Shown: one piece after another, positions 1-5,753 of the stretch
Numbering within the stretch: position 1 is the stretch's first letter
Layout of the letters: each line of letters opens with the position of its first letter
Assembly: GCA_002842255.1 (NCBI GenBank)
Contig: PHCM01000088.1
Coordinates: forward strand, 1 to 6,507
DNA length: 6,507 bases
Direction of reading: 5' to 3'
Origin: Betaproteobacteria bacterium HGW-Betaproteobacteria-2
GTDB lineage: Bacteria; Pseudomonadota; Gammaproteobacteria; Burkholderiales; Methylophilaceae
Position numbers and translations under genes: made by a program
Notes under the pieces: model-generated
Database searches by the model: none
Told to the model about the DNA's origin: nothing
Seen by the model: the letters and a program-made list of their open reading frames with translations, nothing else

Positions 1-348
1 ATGGGCGAAATGTTCATGTATTACGCGGCATGTGACCTGGCATTGATTGGCGGCAGTTTGTTGCCGTTCGGCGGGCAAAACCTGATTGAGGCCTGTGCCA
101 TGAAAAAGCCGGTGATTGTCGGGCAGCATACTTACAATTTTGAGTGGGTGGCTAATGAAGCCATTCGCCACGGTGGGGCAAAGCGAGTGAATAGCGCTGC
201 TGAACTGACGCAAGTTTTGCGCAAACTGTTCAGTGATGAAGAAGCGCGGCAGAAAATGGGTTTGGCTGCGTATGCCTTTAGTCAAAGTGCTGGCGGAGCA
301 ACTTACAAAACCTTGCAATTAATAGCTAAATTTTGCCCCGCACCATAA
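1..348 (+). CDS. waaA: 3-deoxy-D-manno-octulosonic acid (Kdo) transferase, C-terminal fragment (5' end outside window)
   Basis: This is the last 115 residues of a WaaA/KdtA glycosyltransferase, which transfers Kdo from CMP-Kdo to the lipid A precursor (lipid IVA) at the cytoplasmic face of the inner membrane, the first step of the LPS inner core. The visible part is the end of the second GT-B Rossmann lobe, where the nucleotide-sugar donor binds. The family signature is clear: GEMFMYYAACDLALIGGSL (residues 2-20), then GGQN (24-27), a glutamate at 30 in LIEACA, and VIVGQHTYNF (38-47). The usual form of the second motif is GGHN, so Gln replaces His here. The family is about 420 residues long, so roughly three quarters of the gene lies upstream; the ATG at base 1 is an internal Met in an open frame, not a demonstrated start. 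The gene converges on the c-di-GMP operon with 20 bp between the stop codons. Confidence 0.93.
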   Translation: MGEMFMYYAACDLALIGGSLLPFGGQNLIEACAMKKPVIVGQHTYNFEWVANEAIRHGGAKRVNSAAELTQVLRKLFSDEEARQKMGLAAYAFSQSAGGATYKTLQLIAKFCPAP

Positions 349-370
349 TCAGCTGAGCGCTGATTGTTTT
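347..370 (+). terminator. candidate intrinsic terminator of waaA
   Basis: A perfect 7-bp inverted repeat, AATCAGC (347-353) and GCTGATT (359-365), encloses a 5-nt loop and is followed by GTTTT (366-370). The stem begins inside the waaA TAA stop codon, and the T-run reaches into the stop codon of the convergent gene (369-371). The U-tract is short and the stem only moderately GC-rich, so efficiency is uncertain. Read on the other strand, the hairpin is not followed by a T-run, so it is unlikely to be a good terminator for the leftward operon. Confidence 0.6.
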
Positions 371-2423
371 AGCCATTCATGAGTTGATTGGATTCCGGGA
401 ATAATTTCTCGACCTGGTCGGCCGGCACGGCGGGGCTAAACAAATGCCCTTGCACCTTTGTGCAATGATGTGTTTTAAGGAAATCGAGTTGTTGCTCGGT
501 TTCGACACCCTCGGCAACGACAGCCAGCTCCAAGCTTTTTGCCAATGCAAAGATTGATTCGATAATCGCGCAATCCACTTTATCCTGCGGCAGTCCTTGC
601 ACAAAACTTTGATCAATTTTCAGCGCTTTAACCGGGAATTGTTTCAGGTAATTCATGGATGAATGGCCGGTGCCAAAGTCATCAATTGATATGCTGCTGC
701 CAATTTTCTTAAGGGCGTTGAGAATGCCCACAGTCTTGTCTACATCATCCATCAGTATGGATTCGGTCAGTTCAAAATTTACGGTGCTGGCATCAAGCAT
801 GTATTGGTTTATTGAAAGACGAATCTTGTTGATCAACTGTTTGTCATGGAATTGCCGCCCCGAGATATTAATGTTGACGAACAGATTGGGGTTGTAACGC
901 TGTTGCCAGATCTTGATCTGGGCCAGCGCGCTGTTGATTACCCAGTCCCCGATCGGTGTAATCAGGCCGGTGCTTTCAGCGATGGGGATGAACACGGCCG
1001 GGTTGATCATTCCCATGCTGGGGTGGTGCCAACGTAAAAGTGCTTCAACGCCTACAGCCAAACCTGTTTCCACATTGATGATGGGTTGGTAGTACAACTC
1101 AAGTTCATTATTTTTCAGGGCATTTTGCAGGCCGTTGATTAATGATTGCTGGTGATATTTGGCCGCTTCGATTTCCTTGGAATAAAACTTGTGGGTATTC
1201 TTGCCATCGGATTTTGCCCAGTACATGGCGACATCTGCATTCTTGATCAGGCTGGATTTTGAATAATTGTTGTTGTATTCAATCACGCCGATACTGACGC
1301 CGATAAAAATTTCGTGATTATCGATATTGAATTTTTGAGATAAGGCATGCGTGATTCTTTGACAAATCCTTTCGACATCCTCATGAGGTTTTCTGCCCAC
1401 CAATGTGATGGCAAATTCGTCGCCGCCGATCCTGAATATATTGTCTTTATGCTTGAGGACTGAGCGCAGCCTTTTGCCGCAATCCCTGAGCAGTATGTCG
1501 CCAGCCCCATGGCCGATGGTGTCATTGACGGTTTTGAAATTATCCAGGTCCAGCAGCAGTAGATAAAAACGCCCTTCATCCTGCGAGCTGGCTCTCATGA
1601 GGCGATCAATGTGTTCTGCGAAAGCATGCCGGTTAGGCAGGTCGGTTTGATGGTCAATATAAGCCAACCGATCCAGCTTGTGCTGGAACTCTTTTCTGTG
1701 TTCCAGTTCCTCATGGAGCTTGGCGTCCCTGAGCGTAATGTTTTCCAGCATGTTATTGATACCTGCTGAAAGTGCGCCGATTTCATCCTGTGTCTGAATA
1801 CTGGATCGATGTGTGTAGTCCTGTTTTTGAGTGATGTTACCCACCAGTTTTTCGAGGTAGCTGATAGGCTCGGTTATATATCGGTTCAGGTATCTGGAGA
1901 TGATGCTTGCCAGAGTGATGGCTAAAAAGACTGCCATTAACAGTACGACAGAAAAAATCTTTATTCGGTCAGTGATCTTGTTCAGGCTGGCATCCAGGTG
2001 AATCGTGCCGACTTGCACCTCATTGACCAGGATTTTTCTGTTTAGATGAATCATTCCGTTGAGCGGCAAAAGATTTTTTGATTTCTTTGCGTTTCTTTCC
2101 ATGTAAGCCGGCGACTGGTAGTCGGCAAACAGTGTGCCGTCATTCAGCAGGATATAAGCATGCTCGATGCTTGTATTAAGGCTGAGTGAATTGAGTGTTT
2201 CGCTGGCCGAGCGTTGATCCTCGAATGCGATGGCGGCACCGATGTTGTTTTCTATCACCGAGAGATGCGACTCAAGATCATCGACCAAGTCATGTTTAAA
2301 ACTGAGGTGCTGGACGGTTATGGCCAGGGCAAATACCAACAGCATTGCCGCGCCAGTCACCAGCAGGTGCATTAGATACAGTTTTTGCCGTATTGCCAGC
2401 TTGTCAAAATAGGATTTCAGCAT
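369..2423 (-). CDS. CHASE8-HAMP-GGDEF-EAL inner-membrane c-di-GMP enzyme (YfiN/TpbB-like with added EAL domain)
   Basis: This 684-residue inner-membrane protein is predicted to make and/or degrade cyclic di-GMP. Numbered from the ATG at 2423, it has TM1 (about 19-39), a periplasmic CHASE8-like sensor (about 40-153), TM2 (about 156-175), a HAMP linker (about 176-230), a GGDEF domain (about 250-415) and an EAL domain (about 425-670). The GGDEF domain has the metal-binding DLDNF (292-296) and an intact GGDEF (333-337), but the RxxD inhibitory site is KHKD (324-327). The EAL domain keeps EAL (460-462), Asn519 in NIS, Glu551 in ELTES, DDFGTG (581-586), Lys602 in KID and EGVE (638-641), so phosphodiesterase activity is expected. 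YfiN of Pseudomonas has CHASE8-HAMP-GGDEF but no EAL. An upstream in-frame TTG at 2450 would overlap the preceding gene and has no ribosome binding site; the ATG lies 7 nt after that gene's TGA, suggesting coupled translation. The net direction of activity cannot be read from sequence. Confidence 0.93.
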   Translation of the reverse strand: MLKSYFDKLAIRQKLYLMHLLVTGAAMLLVFALAITVQHLSFKHDLVDDLESHLSVIENNIGAAIAFEDQRSASETLNSLSLNTSIEHAYILLNDGTLFADYQSPAYMERNAKKSKNLLPLNGMIHLNRKILVNEVQVGTIHLDASLNKITDRIKIFSVVLLMAVFLAITLASIISRYLNRYITEPISYLEKLVGNITQKQDYTHRSSIQTQDEIGALSAGINNMLENITLRDAKLHEELEHRKEFQHKLDRLAYIDHQTDLPNRHAFAEHIDRLMRASSQDEGRFYLLLLDLDNFKTVNDTIGHGAGDILLRDCGKRLRSVLKHKDNIFRIGGDEFAITLVGRKPHEDVERICQRITHALSQKFNIDNHEIFIGVSIGVIEYNNNYSKSSLIKNADVAMYWAKSDGKNTHKFYSKEIEAAKYHQQSLINGLQNALKNNELELYYQPIINVETGLAVGVEALLRWHHPSMGMINPAVFIPIAESTGLITPIGDWVINSALAQIKIWQQRYNPNLFVNINISGRQFHDKQLINKIRLSINQYMLDASTVNFELTESILMDDVDKTVGILNALKKIGSSISIDDFGTGHSSMNYLKQFPVKALKIDQSFVQGLPQDKVDCAIIESIFALAKSLELAVVAEGVETEQQLDFLKTHHCTKVQGHLFSPAVPADQVEKLFPESNQLMNG

Positions 2424-2430
2424 GATTGGT

Positions 2431-2943
2431 TCAGTAAACCTCAGCTGCAAGCCGCAGTAGCTTGGAACTCAATGTCAGGTTGGAGTCCCTGGCGGTTTCA
2501 TTATTAATGGTGAAGTTGAATCGGTTGTTAATCAACAGGATATTGATAATGCCGGTATTGGTTGTATTTTCAGTACTGTTTACGATGGTCAGGATCGAGT
2601 TGTTCTGCAGGGTGTCTGCAAGTCTTTTGTTTCTGATTTTCTTTGCTTCCAGATATAGAACCTGGCAATTGTTGATGGCATTGATATTGCGAATCACCAG
2701 CAGACTGGTTTGTTTGCCGCTTATTTTCTTGGTACTCAACAGATGGTTATTGATGTTTTCCCTGTCTTCCTCAAATACACAAATGTTAAAGGTTTCGCCT
2801 GCAATGAGCGGCCAGGTTGTGAAAACTGCGAAATTATAGATAAGCGCTGTTTTCATATCGCGTTCACTGATCTGCTCGGGCATGCCTTTGGCGGGCAATG
2901 CGAGTGCCAGTGATAAGCAAAATAGATAAATGAGTTTTCTCAT
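2431..2943 (-). CDS. YfiR-family (DUF4154) periplasmic protein
   Basis: This 170-residue secreted protein resembles YfiR, the periplasmic repressor that binds the sensor domain of the diguanylate cyclase YfiN. A signal peptide is clear: MRK, a hydrophobic stretch LIYLFCLSLALALP, and a plausible AxG cleavage site after Gly20. The mature part shows the DUF4154 pattern: KTALIYNFAVFTTWP (about 31-45), FNICVFEED (about 52-60), ISGKQ (about 74-78), CQVLYLE (about 93-99), SILTIVNS (about 116-123), an Ile-rich strand before FNFTINNETA, and a C-terminal SSKLLRLAAEVY. Two mature cysteines, Cys55 and Cys93, could form one disulfide; there are no others. The ATG at 2943 directly follows a GTG at 2946 that overlaps the receptor's TAG stop by one base; ATG is preferred, and either start points to translational coupling. 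Its place just before a CHASE8 protein supports the role of sensor-domain partner. That it represses here is inferred. Confidence 0.88.
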   Translation of the reverse strand: MRKLIYLFCLSLALALPAKGMPEQISERDMKTALIYNFAVFTTWPLIAGETFNICVFEEDRENINNHLLSTKKISGKQTSLLVIRNINAINNCQVLYLEAKKIRNKRLADTLQNNSILTIVNSTENTTNTGIINILLINNRFNFTINNETARDSNLTLSSKLLRLAAEVY

Positions 2944-2945
2944 CA

Positions 2946-4961
2946 CTATTTGAAGTCGTAGCTCAATTGGAACCAGACATTGCTTTTATCCTGCACAAAG
3001 CGATCCGGCAGGTAGAAGGTAGGCGCCGGGACCGAATAACGCTGGTTAAATAGATTCTTGACGCTGGCGCTAATCGTTGTGTTTTTAATGAGGGTAGTGC
3101 TGTGGAGTGTCAGGTTTGTTAACGTGTATCCACTCAGACGGTCTCTTGCTTCAGTCAAACGGCTACCGACATATTGCACTTCAATGCCGGCATGCAGGCG
3201 ATTGCCAAACAAGCCATGAGCAATGTTGAGTTTGGCCAGGTGTTTGGGGGAGTTTGCCAGCCACTTGTCATGGTCGTCTGTGGCTAGTTGCCAAGCGTAG
3301 CTTGCCTTCAGGCGGGAGGATTTGCTCCATTGCTTGTCGTATTCAAAGTCTATGCCTCGGGTTTTGCTTCGGTCGACATTGATAAAGCGCTCCGCACCCG
3401 CTGGTGACATGACTTCTTCTGATTTGATGAGGTCTTTTGTCGTGTAATGGAACAGCGAACTCATCCATTTACTGGAGCTGTCAGGCCGGTATTCAAATAC
3501 CAGTTCCGCGGCGTACACCATCTCTTTATCCAGATGGGAGTCGGGAATGATGGTTGAGCCATCCCCGTAATATTTTTCGTAGGCATTGGCCTTCCTGAAG
3601 GCGGTTGCATACGAGGCCTTGATGTCCAATGCGGCAGTCGGTGAATAGATGGCAGCAAGTCTGGGGCTCAGGTTTTTTGCATGATGTCCGCCGTGGTCAG
3701 CCCGTATACCGGCATTCAGCAACCAGTGATCGTTCAACCGGTATTCATCTTGTATATAAGCACTTACCATGTAGGCACTGTGCTCTATATCGTCTGAGGG
3801 CAGGTAAAAATCCTGTTGGTAGTCGTTGCGATACTCAAGTCCGTAGACAAGCCGGTGCTGGTCTAGCCCCGAATAAACAAACTTGGCTTCCGTTCCCCAC
3901 CATCGCCCCGTGTTTTTTTCGCGATAATAACCGTCGCTGTAAATGGCTTCTGCGGAATAGTTATATTGACCATAGTAGATTTTCAGCGCGCGTTTCAGCT
4001 GGTTGCTGATATCGTCTTCATGCCGCAGGGTGACGTAACCGTTCGCGTCCTGCATATACGATGGATGTGTGTTGAAGTCTGCTTCATATGAAGCAGCCGG
4101 GTCGTCTTTTTTTCTTGTGACATAAGCACTTTCCAGCGACCATGCCTCGTAGTGCCCCTTAAAAAACAAGCGACGGTTTTTTTCGTCATCAAGATTCCTG
4201 GCGACACCAAAGTTGGTCGATGGGCTGTCGAAGTCCCTGAAATAAAGATTTCGCCCCTGGCTGCGAAGCGTCGAAGCGGACAAGAGGATATCCGCTCCAT
4301 TATCAAATTGGGTGCCGTAGGTTATTCGTTCTTTGTAGGTTTGATGGCTGGCAGCATCGACGGCAAGTTGTGCGCCGTCGAAATCACTGCCTTTTTTTGT
4401 CACGATATTGATGATGCCGTAGAAAGCGCCGTTTCCGTGAGACACCGAACCCGGCCCGGAGACGTATTCAACCCGCTCTATCAGTTCCGTATCCAGAATG
4501 CCGTCATGACTCAAATAGGAGGCGTTGTATAAATTGTCATTGGCCTGATGTCCATCAATTAGCAACATGACTCTGCCGGGATAGTCGCCGGGCCTGCCGA
4601 AGCCTCGGCCACTCATGTAGGTGTATACGTGATCACTGACGGTATTGAGCCCCCGCATGCTGCTGATGATCTCAGCCAGAGTGCGATAGCCGTAGGATTG
4701 GATATCCTTGGCGGTAACGATGCTGACGGCAGATGGCGAGTCGCTGATCTGCTTGGCAATTCTGGATGCAGTGACGACTTCTTTTGAAAGCAGCTCTTCC
4801 AGGGGGGTGTCGGTCAGATATTCGCTGTTGTCAGCCTCAGCGAGGACGAGGGAACTATATAGACAGAAACAAATACCTATAAGACTGGCAGGAACGGCAA
4901 GGTATGCGCGATTGCACAGTAACCGGTGTCTAAGCATGCCTGCATTGAAATTTGATCGCAT
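2946..4961 (-). CDS. TonB-dependent outer-membrane receptor
   Basis: This 671-residue protein is a complete TonB-dependent receptor: an outer-membrane beta-barrel that imports or senses a ligand using energy from TonB-ExbBD. The long signal peptide ends near VLA-EADN (cleavage after Ala41). The plug (about 72-190) shows SPSAVSIVTAKDI (75-87), MSGRGFGRPGDYPGRVMLLIDG (116-137), IERVEYVSGPGS (161-172) and the plug-end motif GAFYGIINIVTKKG (178-191). The barrel follows, with strands such as SPRLAAIYSP, ASYATAFRKANAYEKYYGDG and, near the end, SVKNLFNQRYSVPAPTFYLPDRF, finishing in WFQLSYDFK, so the usual terminal Phe is followed by one Lys. There is no N-terminal STN signalling domain, so this is not a classical sigma/anti-sigma transducer. 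EVVTAS (61-66) may act as a TonB box, which is a guess. The ligand is unknown. The ATG at 4961 has a weak AGG about 6 nt upstream; an internal ATG at 4937 would shorten the signal peptide's n-region and is possible. It is the first gene of the three-gene operon. Confidence 0.93.
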   Translation of the reverse strand: MRSNFNAGMLRHRLLCNRAYLAVPASLIGICFCLYSSLVLAEADNSEYLTDTPLEELLSKEVVTASRIAKQISDSPSAVSIVTAKDIQSYGYRTLAEIISSMRGLNTVSDHVYTYMSGRGFGRPGDYPGRVMLLIDGHQANDNLYNASYLSHDGILDTELIERVEYVSGPGSVSHGNGAFYGIINIVTKKGSDFDGAQLAVDAASHQTYKERITYGTQFDNGADILLSASTLRSQGRNLYFRDFDSPSTNFGVARNLDDEKNRRLFFKGHYEAWSLESAYVTRKKDDPAASYEADFNTHPSYMQDANGYVTLRHEDDISNQLKRALKIYYGQYNYSAEAIYSDGYYREKNTGRWWGTEAKFVYSGLDQHRLVYGLEYRNDYQQDFYLPSDDIEHSAYMVSAYIQDEYRLNDHWLLNAGIRADHGGHHAKNLSPRLAAIYSPTAALDIKASYATAFRKANAYEKYYGDGSTIIPDSHLDKEMVYAAELVFEYRPDSSSKWMSSLFHYTTKDLIKSEEVMSPAGAERFINVDRSKTRGIDFEYDKQWSKSSRLKASYAWQLATDDHDKWLANSPKHLAKLNIAHGLFGNRLHAGIEVQYVGSRLTEARDRLSGYTLTNLTLHSTTLIKNTTISASVKNLFNQRYSVPAPTFYLPDRFVQDKSNVWFQLSYDFK

Positions 4962-4979
4962 CTTTGACCTGCTTTGCCG

Positions 4980-5005
4980 GCTGGATGATTTGGAACCTCT
5001 CCAGC
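4980..5005 (-). other. leader hairpin just upstream of the receptor start
   Basis: In the untranslated leader a perfect 6-bp inverted repeat, GCTGGA (5005-5000) and TCCAGC (4985-4980), encloses a 14-nt loop. It ends about 10 nt before the AGG that serves as the receptor's weak Shine-Dalgarno element. It could influence translation or be chance; no known riboswitch consensus was recognised in the leader. Confidence 0.25.
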
Positions 5006-5087
5006 TTGTCGGTCATTTACCAGAATTTTGATGTCTTTGATTATGTTATTGGCATCCCTGGATTCAAGCATATCAAAATTTGTTGAA

Positions 5088-5093
5088 TTGATA
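5088..5093 (-). promoter_or_regulatory. candidate -10 element of the receptor operon promoter
   Basis: TATCAA on the minus strand matches the TATAAT consensus at 4 of 6 bases. It would give a transcript start near 5078-5081 and a leader of about 120 nt. The FNR-like box is centred at 5119.5, that is 38.5 to 41.5 bases upstream of such a start, close to the class II activator spacing of 41.5. No good -35 hexamer is seen at the matching distance, as is usual for an activator-dependent promoter. A different reading uses TTGATT (5126-5121) as -35 with GATATT (5105-5100) as -10, with a short 15-bp spacer. Confidence 0.3.
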
Positions 5094-5105
5094 TTGAGAA
5101 ATATC
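5090..5105 (-). repeat. 16-bp inverted repeat in the operon promoter region
   Basis: GATATT (5105-5100) and AATATC (5095-5090) form a perfect 6-bp inverted repeat around a TCTC spacer. It overlaps the candidate -10 element, where a bound repressor could block polymerase. A looser pair, ATTCAA (5088-5083) and TTGAAT (5067-5062), lies just downstream. The region is AT-rich, so short palindromes also arise by chance; no regulator family was recognised for this motif. Confidence 0.3.
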
Positions 5106-5112
5106 GTTTATG

Positions 5113-5126
5113 CTGATTTAAATCAA
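5113..5126 (-). promoter_or_regulatory. FNR/Anr-type binding site
   Basis: On the minus strand the bases read TTGATTTAAATCAG, which matches the FNR/Anr/Dnr consensus TTGAT-N4-ATCAA at 9 of the 10 defined positions; only the last base differs. It lies in the only intergenic region upstream of the receptor operon, 152 bp before the receptor start, and at a plausible activator distance from a candidate -10 element. FNR-type proteins respond to oxygen limitation and Dnr-type proteins to nitric oxide. Whether this genome encodes one, and which, is not visible here. Confidence 0.5.
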
Positions 5127-5179
5127 GAAAGTCGCTGTTGCCCGGCCTGAAATCTGAAGGTTCAGGTGTGTGAATGGGA

Positions 5180-5734
5180 CTAGCGAATCAATTGGCTGAT
5201 CTGCTTGAAGGCTTCGCCTTCGGCCTTGCCCAGCCACTCGAACACGACCGACTCGGTGTTGCTGACGACGATGCCGGCCTGACGCAGGCGAGTCAGCGCG
5301 TTGGTCTTGTTGGCCGTATTGCGTGAGAGTACGGCATCCTCGACGACAAATACCTGCCTGCCCTGTTCACGCAGTGCCAGAGCGGTCTGCAAAATGCAGA
5401 TGTGTGCTTCCATGCCGGCCAGAACCACCTGCGGCCGGTCGCCGACCAGTTTGCGCTGAAAGGTCGGTTCATCGCAGCAGGAGAAAGCCGTCTTGCTCAC
5501 TGCCGCTTGAGTCAGCAGCGGCTGCAGTTCGGCGCAGGTCGGGCCCAGCCCCTTGGGGTACTGTTCCGTATGGATGACCGGCACTTCCAGCAACGCGGCG
5601 GCCTGCAGCAGAATCGCGCTGTTCTTCAATACCTGCTGCATGTCTTCGGCGGGCATGGCGCTCGCCAGTTTTTCCTGCATATCAATGACGACCAGCTGGC
5701 TGCTGGCGGCTTGGCAGATCAGGTGGGTTTGCAT
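5180..5734 (-). CDS. isochorismatase-family cysteine hydrolase
   Basis: This 184-residue cytoplasmic protein has the compact alpha/beta fold of the isochorismatase-like hydrolases. The family's Asp-Lys-Cys triad is visible: Asp18 in LVVIDMQ, Lys81 in VSKTAFSC and Cys113 in AGMEAHICILQTAL. The GMEAHICILQTAL form resembles the YcaC/ISOC1-ISOC2 branch more than true isochorismatases such as EntB, and there is no aryl carrier domain, so a role in siderophore synthesis is not supported. The substrate is unknown. The start is the ATG at 5734, preceded by AGGA with a 9-nt spacer; a longer frame from a TTG at 5767 would overlap the upstream gene. The ATG lies 19 nt after the stop of the TolC-family gene, so the two probably form an operon. 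Codon third positions are more GC-rich than in the receptor operon to the left. Confidence 0.9.
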   Translation of the reverse strand: MQTHLICQAASSQLVVIDMQEKLASAMPAEDMQQVLKNSAILLQAAALLEVPVIHTEQYPKGLGPTCAELQPLLTQAAVSKTAFSCCDEPTFQRKLVGDRPQVVLAGMEAHICILQTALALREQGRQVFVVEDAVLSRNTANKTNALTRLRQAGIVVSNTESVVFEWLGKAEGEAFKQISQLIR

Positions 5735-5743
5735 CGGTTTTCG

Positions 5744-5747
5744 TCCT
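5744..5747 (-). promoter_or_regulatory. ribosome binding site of the isochorismatase-family gene
   Basis: AGGA on the minus strand, 9 nt before the ATG at 5734, is the feature that decides the start over the longer TTG frame. It lies in the 19-nt gap after the TolC-family stop codon (5754-5756). Confidence 0.6.
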
Positions 5748-5753
5748 GGGTAA

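Noticed and set aside
2424..2450. Longer N-terminus for the GGDEF-EAL protein from a TTG at 2450
   Set aside because: It would overlap the YfiR-like gene, has no Shine-Dalgarno element and adds nine residues before a natural MLK start with a typical TM1.
3629..4532. Open frames on the + strand inside the receptor gene
   Set aside because: They lie antisense to a clearly conserved TonB receptor and their translations show no domain-like pattern.
4877..5071. Small 64-codon frame starting in the operon leader and running into the receptor gene
   Set aside because: No ribosome binding site, no recognisable domain, and out of frame over the receptor's signal peptide; most likely a chance frame, though a leader peptide cannot be fully excluded.
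4962..5080. Riboswitch (cobalamin, c-di-GMP or other) in the receptor leader
   Set aside because: No recognisable conserved boxes of these classes; only a short hairpin was found.
5146..5166. Hairpin CCTGAA / TTCAGG downstream of the isochorismatase-family gene as its terminator
   Set aside because: Only a 6-bp stem with a 9-nt loop and no T-run after it; read-through into the receptor operon therefore cannot be ruled out.
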